Source: Bacteroidota bacterium (GTDB lineage Bacteria; Bacteroidota; Bacteroidia; B-17B0; Aurantibacillaceae). Taken from it: a DNA stretch of 54,756 bases. Each line of letters starts with the position of its first letter. The stretch's first letter is position 1. The DNA is taken from the NCBI GenBank assembly GCA_023251755.1, contig JAHEYF010000023.1, positions 1 through 54,756 of the forward strand. The letters run 5' to 3'. The translations under genes and the position numbers were made by a program. Positions 1 through 8,574 of this stretch are shown piece after piece. Under the pieces are notes generated by a model. That model was not told where the DNA came from and ran no database searches. It saw nothing but the letters and a program-made list of their open reading frames with translations.

Positions 1-1751
1 TCAACTCCAACCTGAACCAACGTAAATCTATCGGCTATGGCGAGACAAAAAGAAACAACTTGATCGGCCACCCTCCTACTACAGTTTTCCAAACAGATTC
101 GTCGGCCTCGCTTGGGTATTTTGGAATGATAAAAGGTGGTTTCGATTATTTTATGAACAACCGGAATACACTGACCTTCTCACAGTCATACAATGAAGGG
201 CATTTTGACGCATTTGATGATTTGAACACCGCTACCGATTCTTTATTTTCGGTTGCTACCAGCCGCGGGTCCTACAACAGAATTTCAAATTCGGGAAGGG
301 CGAATGTTAACCTTGCTTCTGCTGTCTTGTACAAACATCTTTTTCCTAAACAAGGCAAAGAGTTTACTGCGGACGTAAATTATCAAAGCAGTAAAAATAC
401 CAGCCTGGGCTCTTTTGAAACACAAAACTACAACAATTCCAACACTGCTTATGGCAACAAAATACTGCAACATCAAAACGGAACCGGCAGCAGTGGTTTT
501 TTAACCATGCAGGGCGATTATGTGAACCCACTTACCGAAACATCTAAAATTGAAGCGGGAGCCAGGGTATCTGTACAAAATTACACCAGTACCAATCAGA
601 ATTCAACCTATAGCGATGCTTCACAGAATTACGAAGTGGTTCCCGCTTTAACCAGCAATTACACCTTCACCAACCAGGTGTACGCTGTTTATGCATCGTA
701 TAGCGGAAGACTACAAAAATTAGGGTATCAAACAGGTTTGCGCTTGGAAAGCTCGGATTACAAAGGAAAAATAATGACGACCAATTCATCCTTTCACAAC
801 CAGTACCCGGCGAGTTTATTCCCCAGTGTTTTTCTTTCTTACGCTTTTAACGAAAAAAACGATGTGCAGTTGAGTTATTCAAGAAGAATCAACCGTCCTA
901 ATTTTTTTCAGATGATTCCATATATAGACTATTCAGATTCATTAAACCTGAAAAGAGGCAATCCTGATTTAAGGCCGGAGTTTACCAATTCAATTGAGTT
1001 CAATTACCAGCATACTTTTAACCGGTCCAATAATTTTATTGCCAGCGCTTATTTTAAAAATACAGCGGGGCTCATCACAGGCTTTCAGGTGTTTGAATAC
1101 AACCCTGTATTGCATAAAAATGTTGTAATGAATACTTATGCCAATGCTAACGGGAGTTATTCTTATGGACTGGAAATCACTTCAAAAAATACAGTGAAAT
1201 CGTGGTTGGATATCACCTCAAATGTGAATATGTACAACGTTGTTATTAACGGAACAAATTTGCAGAGCAATCTTTCCAACCAGTTGTTTACCTGGTTTGC
1301 CAAACTAAATATGAATTTTAAACTTCCCAAAAACTTTAGTTATCAATTGTCAGGCGATTACCAGGCTAAATCCATTATGCCAATGGGCGGTGGTGGACGT
1401 GGAGGTGGTGGTGGGTTTGGCGGTGGAGGCGGCGGTATGGGTGGCATGGGCGGCGGCCCTCCATCGTCTACAGTGCAGGGTTATATAAGGCCCAGGTATT
1501 CGGTAGACATGGCTATAAAGTATGATTTCTTAAAAAACAAAGCGGCTACCATTACCTTTAGTGTTTCCGACGTATTTAAAATGAGGGTGTTCAATTCCTA
1601 TTCTGCAACCGATTATTTTGTGCAAAATTCCTACAGGTATAACAACCAGCAGTTTTTCAGGTTGAATTTTAGTTATCGTTTTGGAAAGTACGACACTTCT
1701 TTGTTTAAACGGAAGAATAATAAATCTGAAGGGGAAGAGGGGGGGATGTGA
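1..1751 (+). CDS. Outer-membrane beta-barrel (TonB-receptor-like) protein, 5' end missing
   Basis: The frame is open from base 3 with no stop before the TGA at 1749-1751, so this is the 3' part of a gene that begins outside the window. A TTG at 60 is only an internal codon. The visible 580 or so residues are rich in Tyr, Phe and Asn with alternating beta-strand character, as in the C-terminal barrel of the Bacteroidota 'outer membrane beta-barrel family' (TonB-dependent receptor-like, PF14905-type). Motifs seen are LSYSRRINRPNF and RGNPDLRPEF, typical of these barrels. Near the C-terminus is a Gly-rich, Met-containing loop at bases 1384-1461. The usual role is outer-membrane transport; the substrate is unknown. 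The carboxypeptidase-like and plug domains are not visible. The fold call is firm, the function open. Confidence 0.85.
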   Translation, partial: NSNLNQRKSIGYGETKRNNLIGHPPTTVFQTDSSASLGYFGMIKGGFDYFMNNRNTLTFSQSYNEGHFDAFDDLNTATDSLFSVATSRGSYNRISNSGRANVNLASAVLYKHLFPKQGKEFTADVNYQSSKNTSLGSFETQNYNNSNTAYGNKILQHQNGTGSSGFLTMQGDYVNPLTETSKIEAGARVSVQNYTSTNQNSTYSDASQNYEVVPALTSNYTFTNQVYAVYASYSGRLQKLGYQTGLRLESSDYKGKIMTTNSSFHNQYPASLFPSVFLSYAFNEKNDVQLSYSRRINRPNFFQMIPYIDYSDSLNLKRGNPDLRPEFTNSIEFNYQHTFNRSNNFIASAYFKNTAGLITGFQVFEYNPVLHKNVVMNTYANANGSYSYGLEITSKNTVKSWLDITSNVNMYNVVINGTNLQSNLSNQLFTWFAKLNMNFKLPKNFSYQLSGDYQAKSIMPMGGGGRGGGGGFGGGGGGMGGMGGGPPSSTVQGYIRPRYSVDMAIKYDFLKNKAATITFSVSDVFKMRVFNSYSATDYFVQNSYRYNNQQFFRLNFSYRFGKYDTSLFKRKNNKSEGEEGGM

Positions 1752-1910
1752 TGATTAGCTGATGTGATGATTAGCTAATTAGCTGATGGGTAAGTGAAAC
1801 CACCAGATTGGCATTATAATTAGCTGATAGGAGAGACAGGTAAGTGAGCCTGAAAGGTTTTATTCCACCTACACCCCCATCAGCTAATCATCACATCAGC
1901 TAATCAGCTA
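1752..1910. repeat. Low-complexity inverted repeat built from GATTAGCTGATGTGATGATTAGCT
   Basis: Two arms share the same 24-base core in opposite orientation, one just after the barrel-gene stop (about 1752-1776) and one at about 1881-1906. Both arms are made of smaller units such as TTAGCTGATG. The right arm reaches into the end of the ABC-F gene and supplies its last codons (ELAD) and stop. The intervening sequence repeats 'ggtaagtga' twice. The segment may act as a bidirectional terminator or be a mobile intergenic repeat; no T-run follows directly. Confidence 0.6.
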
Positions 1911-3816
1911 ATTCCTGTAGTTCAAGCCAGCGGCTACTTTTACCATCAATCGCTTCGATGGTTTTACCCAATTGTTCGCTTAATTGCTGGAGTTCGGTGT
2001 GATCGGTAAGAGTCAGCATTTTTTGTTCGAGCTCAGTTTTTTTATTTTCCAATTGAGCGATGTCCTGTTCTAATAATTCCAGCTCACGCTGTTCTTTAAA
2101 CGAAAGTCTTTTCTTTTCTGCATTGTCTTTTACAGTGGTGTTCGCTGTGCTTTTTGGAGTGGAGATTTCGTTTGTTTTTTTAGCGCTTTCTTTTTCAGTT
2201 TGCACCTCTGTTGTTTTTTGCTCGTCCTTCCATATACGGTATTCGCTGTAATTGCCGGGAAAATCTTTAATTTCACCATTGCCTTCAAAAGCAAAAACGT
2301 GATCGGATAATTTATCCATAAAATACCTGTCGTGCGAAACAATGAGTACGCAACCCGAAAACTCCACTAAAAAGTCTTCTAATGTTTGCAGGGTCAATAT
2401 ATCAAGGTCGTTGGTAGGCTCATCCAATATTAAAAAGTTCGGGTTCTTCATCAGCACAGTCAGCAAATACAGCCTGCGTCGTTCACCTCCGCTTAAGCGC
2501 GAAACATAACTGTATTGTACATCGGGCGGGAAATTAAAACGGGTGAGCAATTGCGAAGCACCCAACTTTGTTCCGTTGGCCAATGGAATAAATTCACCAA
2601 TGTCTTTTATTACTTCAATAATACGTTTGTCTTCTTTTAACTGTATACCTTGTTGTGAATAATAACCAAACACCACTGTTTCGCCGGTCTGCATTTTACC
2701 ACTATCATAGGGTTCAAGCCCCATTATAATGTTTAATAAAGTACTTTTTCCGGAGCCGTTTTTCCCCACTATTCCTATTTTTTCTCCTCCTTTAAAGGTA
2801 TAGGTAAACTGTTCGATTAATTTCTTTTCGCCGTAAGCCTTGCTTATTTTTATCAGTTCCAGGATTTTTCCACCGAGACGGCTCATCTTCACCTGCATCT
2901 CAATTTTTTGTTCCTGTCTTTTTTGTTTGGCTTTTTCTTCCACTTCATAAAACGAAGTGATGCGTGATTTGGCTTTTGTTCCGCGTGCTTTGGGCATACG
3001 GCGCATCCACTCTAATTCTTTGCGGTAAGTGTTGCGGGCTTTGTCTATTTCACTGGATTCGGCCTGTATACGTTCGGCCTTTTTCTCGAGGTAATAACTA
3101 AAATTTCCCTTGTACGTGTATAACTGGTGGTTGTCTATTTCAATAATTGAATCGCAGACTTCATCCAAAAAATACCGGTCGTGGGTAACTAAAAGCAAAC
3201 TTATTTCGCGGCTGTACAAATAGTCTTCAAGCCATTCTATCATTTGTACGTCTAAGTGGTTGGTGGGCTCATCCATCACCAGCAGGTTCGGTTCATTGAT
3301 CAGTACCTCGGCCAGGGCCACCCTTTTTTTTTGTCCGCCACTCAGGGTGCTGATCTGCTGTTCGAGGTGGGTAACACTTAACTTAAATAAAATTTCTTTT
3401 ACCTTGTTTTCATAATCCCAGGCATTGAGTTCGTTCATTTCCTGCATAGCCAGGTCCAGCTTTTCCAAAACGGTGTTGCTGTGGTCGTGTTGTGAGGTTT
3501 CTAATAATTCCTCGTAATTTTTGATGGCTTTGGTTAAACGGTTGTCTGCGTTCAGCAAAACATCCATCACTGTTTTGCTTTCATCAAAAACAGGTTCCTG
3601 GTCTAAAAATGCGATGCTGATGTCTTTGCGGAATGCGATTCTGCCAGTATCCGAAATTTCTTTTCCTTTTAATATGCTGATGAGGGTTGATTTTCCTGCG
3701 CCATTTTTGGCAATCAGGGCTACCTTTTCATTAAAATTAATTCCAAAACTAATGTTCTCAAACAATACTTTATCTCCGAAACTCTTCGAGATGTTCTCAA
3801 CCGATAATAAATTCAT
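1900..3816 (-). CDS. ABC-F family ATPase (Uup-like)
   Basis: Soluble protein with two ABC ATPase domains in one chain and no membrane segments, the layout of ABC-F proteins, which act on ribosomes (translation factors or ribosome protection) or, for Uup, on branched nucleic acid or ribosome assembly. Domain 1: Walker A at residues 36-44 (AKNGAGKST, with Ala for the usual first Gly), LSGGQ 158-162, DEPTNHLD 182-189. The inter-domain linker (about 245-315) is basic and helical. Domain 2: GKNGSGKST 351-359, LSGGE 441-445, DEPTNDLD 465-472. The last 55 residues form a Lys/Glu/Leu coiled coil, as in the Uup C-terminal domain. The length of 638 fits Uup. The ATG is placed by the start of the ABC fold and by a TACCTTTG promoter box just upstream. 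Assignment to Uup rather than EttA rests mainly on the coiled-coil tail. Confidence 0.93.
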   Translation of the reverse strand: MNLLSVENISKSFGDKVLFENISFGINFNEKVALIAKNGAGKSTLISILKGKEISDTGRIAFRKDISIAFLDQEPVFDESKTVMDVLLNADNRLTKAIKNYEELLETSQHDHSNTVLEKLDLAMQEMNELNAWDYENKVKEILFKLSVTHLEQQISTLSGGQKKRVALAEVLINEPNLLVMDEPTNHLDVQMIEWLEDYLYSREISLLLVTHDRYFLDEVCDSIIEIDNHQLYTYKGNFSYYLEKKAERIQAESSEIDKARNTYRKELEWMRRMPKARGTKAKSRITSFYEVEEKAKQKRQEQKIEMQVKMSRLGGKILELIKISKAYGEKKLIEQFTYTFKGGEKIGIVGKNGSGKSTLLNIIMGLEPYDSGKMQTGETVVFGYYSQQGIQLKEDKRIIEVIKDIGEFIPLANGTKLGASQLLTRFNFPPDVQYSYVSRLSGGERRRLYLLTVLMKNPNFLILDEPTNDLDILTLQTLEDFLVEFSGCVLIVSHDRYFMDKLSDHVFAFEGNGEIKDFPGNYSEYRIWKDEQKTTEVQTEKESAKKTNEISTPKSTANTTVKDNAEKKRLSFKEQRELELLEQDIAQLENKKTELEQKMLTLTDHTELQQLSEQLGKTIEAIDGKSSRWLELQELAD

Positions 3817-3820
3817 CCGG

Positions 3821-3828
3821 CAAAGGTA
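3821..3828 (-). promoter_or_regulatory. Candidate Bacteroidota -7 box (TACCTTTG) for the ABC-F gene
   Basis: Perfect match to TAnnTTTG on the minus strand, four bases before the ATG, with a TTG about 22 bases further upstream. If used, the mRNA would be leaderless or nearly so. Confidence 0.45.
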
Positions 3829-3880
3829 AGGGGGATTCGGCTAAAAGCCGCAATATTTTTCAGGTATTACAGAATTGCAA

Positions 3881-3907
3881 TAAAAAAGAGCCGCTAAAAA
3901 GCGGCTC
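3881..3907 (-). terminator. Intrinsic terminator for the 4110-5285 gene
   Basis: Perfect 7-bp stem (GAGCCGC/GCGGCTC, 3888-3894 with 3901-3907) and a 6-base loop. Read on the minus strand it is followed by a run of six T (3882-3887). It lies about 200 bases past the stop of the exoprotein gene at 4110-5285 and also shields the ABC-F promoter from read-through. Confidence 0.8.
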
Positions 3908-4109
3908 CTTCATTCACCTTTATACACAAACAAACAAAATTACTAATCGGTTCAAAATTTAATATTCAAAATTCAAAGTGTGCCTGCGTAAACCTTTTGG
4001 GGTTTTAATACTTATTAATTTAATTTCCCGCAAAGTCGTTAAGAATCTAATTGTAACCAATTTCCTCTTACTTTCTTACATTCTCACTCTCTCACTTTCT
4101 AACTTAACC

Positions 4110-5285
4110 CTAATCAGCCAGTAATACTTTGTGCATGGACACCCCATTGTCGGAAGTAACACGTATGTTGTACATTCCTTTTTGAAGCTGGGACAAATCG
4201 ATGATTGTTTCATTTGTACCACTGTTTTTTCCGGCGTACACATTTTTACCAAGCAGGTCCATTACTTCGTAAGAATAATTGCCCGAACCACTTGTAAGCA
4301 GGTGAAATAAACCTGTTGACGGATTCGGGAAAATTTTCACATCTGTTGCCGGATAACTTTCTTCGATACCGGTGGTTGCCGAAGAACCTAAAGGGGCGCG
4401 GATGACATTGATTATTTTTCCAAATTGCGACTGGGCACCGGAAGCATTGGGTGTTTCAGTCATGTACATCGTTACTTTGCAATGTGAGGGATTGCAGGTG
4501 GTTTGACCTGAAGCCGGGCCTGTTCCAAATTTGGTGGGCAGAGTAAAGGTATATGTTTTTGTTACCATTGTTCCGGCTGCGGTGGTGGTAATAAGATCAC
4601 CCGAAAAACCATTCATATTGGCCCTGAACACATTCATGTGCGGGAAGGTGTAATTCCAGCCACTGCTTACGCATTGTGGTGAAATCAAGGAGTCTTCTGT
4701 TATTGCTATTTGCAGGTAATTATTGGTGGTGGCGCTGTTGGAAGTGTAATAGGCTTTAGCGTTAACTGTTATTACGCGGGTTGTAGCATTATAACTTGTT
4801 GTCATAGCTAAGTTCACCGGGGCAACCTGTGCGGCCACTGCTGCGGCTTCGGGTGTAACCTGATCGGTAGACCCAAAAATATAAGTCGAACCATACGGAG
4901 CCCCTCTGTCGCGTCTGTTTACCATCATATTCAGGTAAAAAGGCCAGCTCAATATTGAATCCCCGTAAACAGTCCTGTAATCAACATTTAATTGTCCGCT
5001 TTGTGGTTTTGCATCCGGCCCGAAATGGTATTCCAACAGAACCCCTTTCCCGGCAGGGTAAGCATTGATAACGTTGTCGCATTTTACAGTTATGCCCGGG
5101 CAACTGCAACAGGCCATTCCTGTTCCCCTTTCAATCAGGAAATTTTTATTCTGGGGGGAGGTTGAAATATTCTGTGCATTTATTTTTGTAAAAGTAAAAA
5201 ATGCAAGGTAAGCTATAATGGCTACTATTAAAGGATATACCTTGTTGTGATGGGCATTTGGCTGGAGTAATTGTTCTGTTCTCAT
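4110..5285 (-). CDS. T9SS type A sorting-domain exoprotein of unknown function
   Basis: Secreted protein of 391 residues. The N-terminus has a late hydrophobic segment (about 18-36) ending in INAQ, a signal peptide with a long polar n-region. The mature start carries a Cys-rich patch (GMACCSCPG). The body contains the segment MNMMVNRRDRGAPYGSTY-like around a conserved-looking turn, then beta-rich sequence; I recognise no catalytic domain. The last 75 residues are a clear T9SS type A sorting domain: IFPNPSTG, then LLGKNVYAG and QKGMYNIRV before a short basic end. Proteins with this tail cross the outer membrane by T9SS and are usually anchored to surface lipopolysaccharide. It is monocistronic, with a terminator at 3881-3907. 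The secretion route is well supported; the molecular role is unknown. Confidence 0.85.
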   Translation of the reverse strand: MRTEQLLQPNAHHNKVYPLIVAIIAYLAFFTFTKINAQNISTSPQNKNFLIERGTGMACCSCPGITVKCDNVINAYPAGKGVLLEYHFGPDAKPQSGQLNVDYRTVYGDSILSWPFYLNMMVNRRDRGAPYGSTYIFGSTDQVTPEAAAVAAQVAPVNLAMTTSYNATTRVITVNAKAYYTSNSATTNNYLQIAITEDSLISPQCVSSGWNYTFPHMNVFRANMNGFSGDLITTTAAGTMVTKTYTFTLPTKFGTGPASGQTTCNPSHCKVTMYMTETPNASGAQSQFGKIINVIRAPLGSSATTGIEESYPATDVKIFPNPSTGLFHLLTSGSGNYSYEVMDLLGKNVYAGKNSGTNETIIDLSQLQKGMYNIRVTSDNGVSMHKVLLAD

Positions 5286-5528
5286 GGTGTAAAGGTTTTG
5301 ATATGTTACAAATTAAGTGAAAACAGCAACTGATATCCACCGAATAAAACCGAAAAGTTACGAATCAAAAAGGCAGCGGTAAATTACCGGTACACCTGTA
5401 ACTATTCCAAGAGCTCATCCGTCATAACCGTGATAATCAGCTTCCTTCATCACGCTGCCCGGCAGCCCTGGTGAAATCGGAATTTGCCTGTGGCTTTTAA
5501 TCATAGGAATAAAAAACAACCAAACAAC

Positions 5529-5957
5529 ATGACAAACACTGGTAATTTAGAAGATTTTAAAGTAAACCTTAAACTTAAACTTGCAGCCTTGTGGGCATCT
5601 GTTATGTTTTGTTATATATACGGCGACTATTTTGCTTTTTATGTGCCCGGGCAACTCGAAGGATTTATAAAGGGTGAAACGCTGCTTGACAGCCCGCTAA
5701 AATTATTTGCAGCATCGCTACTCATGGCTGTTCCGGCTTTAATGATTTTTTTATCGGTAGCGCTCAAACCCAAAACAAACAGGTACTTAAATATAATTTT
5801 CGGGGTACTATATACGGCTATTATGGTATTGATCGCCCTTACTTCAATGGCCCCCTGGTGGGCTTTTTCGGTGTTTTTGGCACTGATAGAAAGTGTGCTT
5901 ACTTCGTTCATCGTATGGTATGCCTGGCGCTGGCCTAAACTGGAAAGTAAGACTTAA
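5529..5957 (+). CDS. Small integral membrane protein (DUF6326-like)
   Basis: 142 residues from the ATG at 5529. An in-frame TTG at 5484 adds 15 polar residues that look spurious. After a short soluble start (NLEDFKVNLKLKLAALW) there are about four hydrophobic segments with a conserved-looking CYIYGDYFAFYVPG stretch between the first two. The pattern resembles the small four-helix DUF6326 family, whose function is unknown. It stands alone between a divergent exoprotein gene and a REP-like repeat. The membrane location is clear by eye; the family name comes from memory of the motif. Confidence 0.75.
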   Translation: MTNTGNLEDFKVNLKLKLAALWASVMFCYIYGDYFAFYVPGQLEGFIKGETLLDSPLKLFAASLLMAVPALMIFLSVALKPKTNRYLNIIFGVLYTAIMVLIALTSMAPWWAFSVFLALIESVLTSFIVWYAWRWPKLESKT

Positions 5958-5990
5958 TTGATTTTACCCCCTTCGTCATTCGGAGGAGTT

Positions 5991-6026
5991 CCCCTCTCCC
6001 GCAGGAGAGGGGCCAGGGGTGAGGGT
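5991..6026. repeat. REP-like palindromic repeat
   Basis: CCCCTCTCC-CGCA-GGAGAGGGG forms a perfect 9-bp hairpin (5991-5999 with 6004-6012), followed by CCAGGGGTGAGGG. This matches the GC-rich REP-type element found between genes in many bacterial phyla. It is GC-richer than its surroundings. No T-run follows, so it is not a classical terminator, though it may protect the 3' end of the upstream mRNA. Confidence 0.75.
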
Positions 6027-6096
6027 GCGGTGGCCCACACAACAATCCATTGTACTCAATACCAAGCTCCTGCTACTATTATTGATAAAAAACCGG

Positions 6097-6104
6097 TATC
6101 TTAG
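6097..6104 (+). promoter_or_regulatory. Candidate -7 box (TATCTTAG) for the helicase gene
   Basis: One mismatch to TAnnTTTG, 22 bases before the TTG start at 6127. No convincing -33 TTTG was seen. Its position fits a start at 6127 and not the GTG inside the REP repeat. Confidence 0.3.
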
Positions 6105-6126
6105 CCTTTCATTAAAAATATATTCG

Positions 6127-7242
6127 TTGAAATTCATTGATTTTAATTTTGAGCCGGCCTTACAGGAAGGACTGGACTCAATGCGGTTTGAAAACCCAAC
6201 TCCTGTACAGGAACAAGCTATTCCCATTATTTTAAACAACAAAGATTTAATTGCTGTTGCACAAACAGGCACCGGTAAAACGGCTGCTTTTTTATTGCCC
6301 GTATTAAATAAATTAGCCAAAAAACCCAGCGACCATACCAATACCCTGGTTATTGTTCCTACCCGCGAGCTGGCCATACAAATAGACCAGGCCTTGCAGG
6401 GTTTTTCGTATTTTACTTCCACCAGTTCGCTGGCCATTTTTGGTGGCGGAACAGGTATATCTTTCGAAAACGAAAAACGTGCACTTACCCAGGGCGCCAA
6501 TATTATTATTGCAACCCCGGGCAGGTTAATGTCGCACCTGAATATGGGTTATGTGAAGTTTGATCAGCTGGAACATTTAATATTAGACGAGGCCGATAAA
6601 ATGTTGGACATGGGTTTTGTAGACGACATCACCAAGATCATCACCTACCTGCCTAAAAAAAAACAAACACTGTTGTTTTCGGCTACTATGCCTCAATCAA
6701 TTGTTAAGCTTGCAAAAAAGCTACTGGTTGATCCGGAACAAATCAGCATTGCCATCTCAAAACCAGCAGCCGGTATAGTTCAAAGCGCTTACAAGGTAAG
6801 CAACCAGCAAAAAAACAAACTCATCAAATCCATCTTAAAAGAAAAAGAATACAACAGTGTACTTGTATTTAGTTCAACCAAACAAAAGGTAAAGGATTTG
6901 TACAGCGAATTACTGAGCGCAGGTTTAAAAGTAAAAGCCATACACTCCGACCTGGAACAAAAAGAACGGGAAGAAGTGCTGCGCGGTTTCAGAAACAAAC
7001 AAACACAAATATTGGTGGCTACTGATATCCTGTCGCGGGGTATTGACATTGAAGACATTGAACTGGTAATTAATTACGATGTGCCCGGCGATGCCGAAGA
7101 TTACATCCACCGCATTGGCCGTACTGCAAGGGCCAACACCAAAGGCGCCGCCATTACTTTTATTAACGAACAGGACCAGCAGAAGTTTTTAAGGATAGAA
7201 AAATTGATCGGGAAGGAAATTGAGAAAAAAACTTTCGTTTAA
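6127..7242 (+). CDS. DEAD-box ATP-dependent RNA helicase
   Basis: RNA helicase of superfamily 2 that remodels RNA or RNA-protein complexes in the cytoplasm. All motifs are present (numbering from TTG 6127): Q-motif region FNFEPALQEG...PTPVQEQAIP, motif I AQTGTGKT 45-52, Ia PTRELAIQ, II DEAD 154-157, III SAT 185-187, V ATDILSRGIDI, VI HRIGRTAR 328-335. At 371 residues it is a bare RhlE/DeaD-type core with almost no C-terminal extension. The open frame extends up to a GTG at 6019, but that lies in a REP repeat and adds unrelated sequence; the next ATG (6181) would remove the Q-motif aromatic. TTG 6127 gives the usual N-terminus. The gene is convergent with the Smr gene. Confidence 0.93.
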   Translation: MKFIDFNFEPALQEGLDSMRFENPTPVQEQAIPIILNNKDLIAVAQTGTGKTAAFLLPVLNKLAKKPSDHTNTLVIVPTRELAIQIDQALQGFSYFTSTSSLAIFGGGTGISFENEKRALTQGANIIIATPGRLMSHLNMGYVKFDQLEHLILDEADKMLDMGFVDDITKIITYLPKKKQTLLFSATMPQSIVKLAKKLLVDPEQISIAISKPAAGIVQSAYKVSNQQKNKLIKSILKEKEYNSVLVFSSTKQKVKDLYSELLSAGLKVKAIHSDLEQKEREEVLRGFRNKQTQILVATDILSRGIDIEDIELVINYDVPGDAEDYIHRIGRTARANTKGAAITFINEQDQQKFLRIEKLIGKEIEKKTFV

Positions 7243-7306
7243 TTGTTTACTCGTTTAATAGTTAACGAACGGATGAACAAATGAACTTTTAAACGATCGA
7301 ACGATT

Positions 7307-8311
7307 TTATTTTCTGTTCTGATGTATAATCACCTCCGTAGCCCCGAAACCATACTTTTTATAGGAGCCGTCCTGGAAGCTTAATTCCGGGTAATTTTTG
7401 AGTATAGCTGTAATTTCCTGTTTCAGGCGCCCGTTACCCACCCCGTGTATAAAAACAATTTTATAAAAACTATTGCTGATCGCGTGATCCAGTTCTTTTT
7501 GAAAATGTTTGATCTGGTATTGAATAATCTGTGCATTGCCCCAGCCCTTAAACGAATCCACCAATTCTTCAATGTGCAGGTCCACTTCTTTTTCCTTCAC
7601 CGATAAAGAAGCCCCGTGCGCTTTGGATTTTTTGGCGTCCGGTTTAAATTCTTTTATTTTTTTCAGGCGTTCAACATCGTATTCGGTGAGCTTGTATTTT
7701 ATTTCATTGGCCCGCATAAAATTTTCCTTCACCGGAAAAGCCAAAATCGGGAATTTGAATTCGTGGTGGCGGATAAAATTATTCTTTTTAAAAATGTATT
7801 CATTCAGCTGCACAATTTCAGCCGTAGGTATTTGTGCAGGGTAGTGGCTGTTTTTATAATATAGAATATCGAGTTTGTGAAAAGCGTATTCCTTCAGCAT
7901 AGTTTTGTTTATTTTTTTCAGCAGCAGTTTCTGAAATTGCCCCAGTTCCCCATGCTTAATGGCCTGAAACAAATTGCCGTCTTTTAAAGAATAAGTAAAA
8001 TGAAGGTTGTAAGAGGAGCAATTGTAGATGTAAAAACAATATTCGCTCACCAGTATGGGCAATTCGTGATCGGGTTCCACTACAAAAAACACCCGTTCCT
8101 CAATGTCGTTGTCCGGTTCAAGATCTAAGTTTTCGCCTGCTGAATTAATCACCAGTTCGGTATGGATGGGAACCAGGAGTTTTATTAAATAAGGAATTTC
8201 AAAACCATTCTCTATTTCAATGTAGGCGGTATCTTTATCTTTCAGGCGCACAACAATGCCTCCCCCTTCTTCATTCAAAAATCTTACTTTATCTCCTATG
8301 CGTAATTTCAT
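7307..8311 (-). CDS. DUF2027 and Smr domain protein
   Basis: Protein of 334 residues. The N-terminal part (MKLRIGDKVRFLNEEGGG..., 1-50) is an SH3-like barrel followed by the DUF2027 region to about 225, then a basic linker with AHGASLSVKEKEVDLH. The C-terminus (243-331) is a Smr domain with DLH at 244-246 and HGVGNGRLK at 289-297, the two conserved motifs of Smr nucleases (MutS2 C-terminus and stand-alone Smr proteins that cut RNA or DNA, including mRNA on collided ribosomes). Bacteroidota commonly carry this DUF2027-Smr fusion; its substrate is unknown. It is a single gene, and on the minus strand a TATTTTAG box (8318-8325) sits just before the ATG. Confidence 0.9.
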   Translation of the reverse strand: MKLRIGDKVRFLNEEGGGIVVRLKDKDTAYIEIENGFEIPYLIKLLVPIHTELVINSAGENLDLEPDNDIEERVFFVVEPDHELPILVSEYCFYIYNCSSYNLHFTYSLKDGNLFQAIKHGELGQFQKLLLKKINKTMLKEYAFHKLDILYYKNSHYPAQIPTAEIVQLNEYIFKKNNFIRHHEFKFPILAFPVKENFMRANEIKYKLTEYDVERLKKIKEFKPDAKKSKAHGASLSVKEKEVDLHIEELVDSFKGWGNAQIIQYQIKHFQKELDHAISNSFYKIVFIHGVGNGRLKQEITAILKNYPELSFQDGSYKKYGFGATEVIIHQNRK

Positions 8312-8350
8312 ACATCGCTAAAATACTAAATTATACACTTGGTGTTCGTA

Positions 8351-8430
8351 GATATTCATTGATATTGGTTGAGATTTATTGATATTGGTTGATATTAGTT
8401 GGGATGGATAGATGTTGATTCGATTGGAGG
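8351..8430. repeat. 10-bp tandem repeat, consensus GATATTNRTT
   Basis: Five consecutive decamers (8351-8400) read GATATTCATT, GATATTGGTT, GAGATTTATT, GATATTGGTT, GATATTAGTT, then decay through GATGTTGATT. The array lies in the divergent gap between the Smr gene and the Omp28-like gene. The period is close to one helical turn. No coding sense is evident. Confidence 0.7.
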
Positions 8431-8492
8431 GTATAGGTATCCCCCGCCTGAAACCAAATAATAAACCAAATTAGGCCCTTCTTTATTTCAGA

Positions 8493-8520
8493 TTTGGAAC
8501 AGTTTTATTTACTAATTTAG
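8493..8520 (+). promoter_or_regulatory. Candidate promoter of the Omp28-like gene
   Basis: TTTG (8493-8496), 16-base spacer, TAATTTAG (8513-8520), 54 bases before the ATG. The -7 box has one mismatch and the spacer is shorter than the 19 bases seen at rplU, so this is tentative. Confidence 0.3.
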
Positions 8521-8574
8521 ATTTCTTTAAATTACTATTGTAGCACCTAAACACATTCTATTAAAAACACAAAA

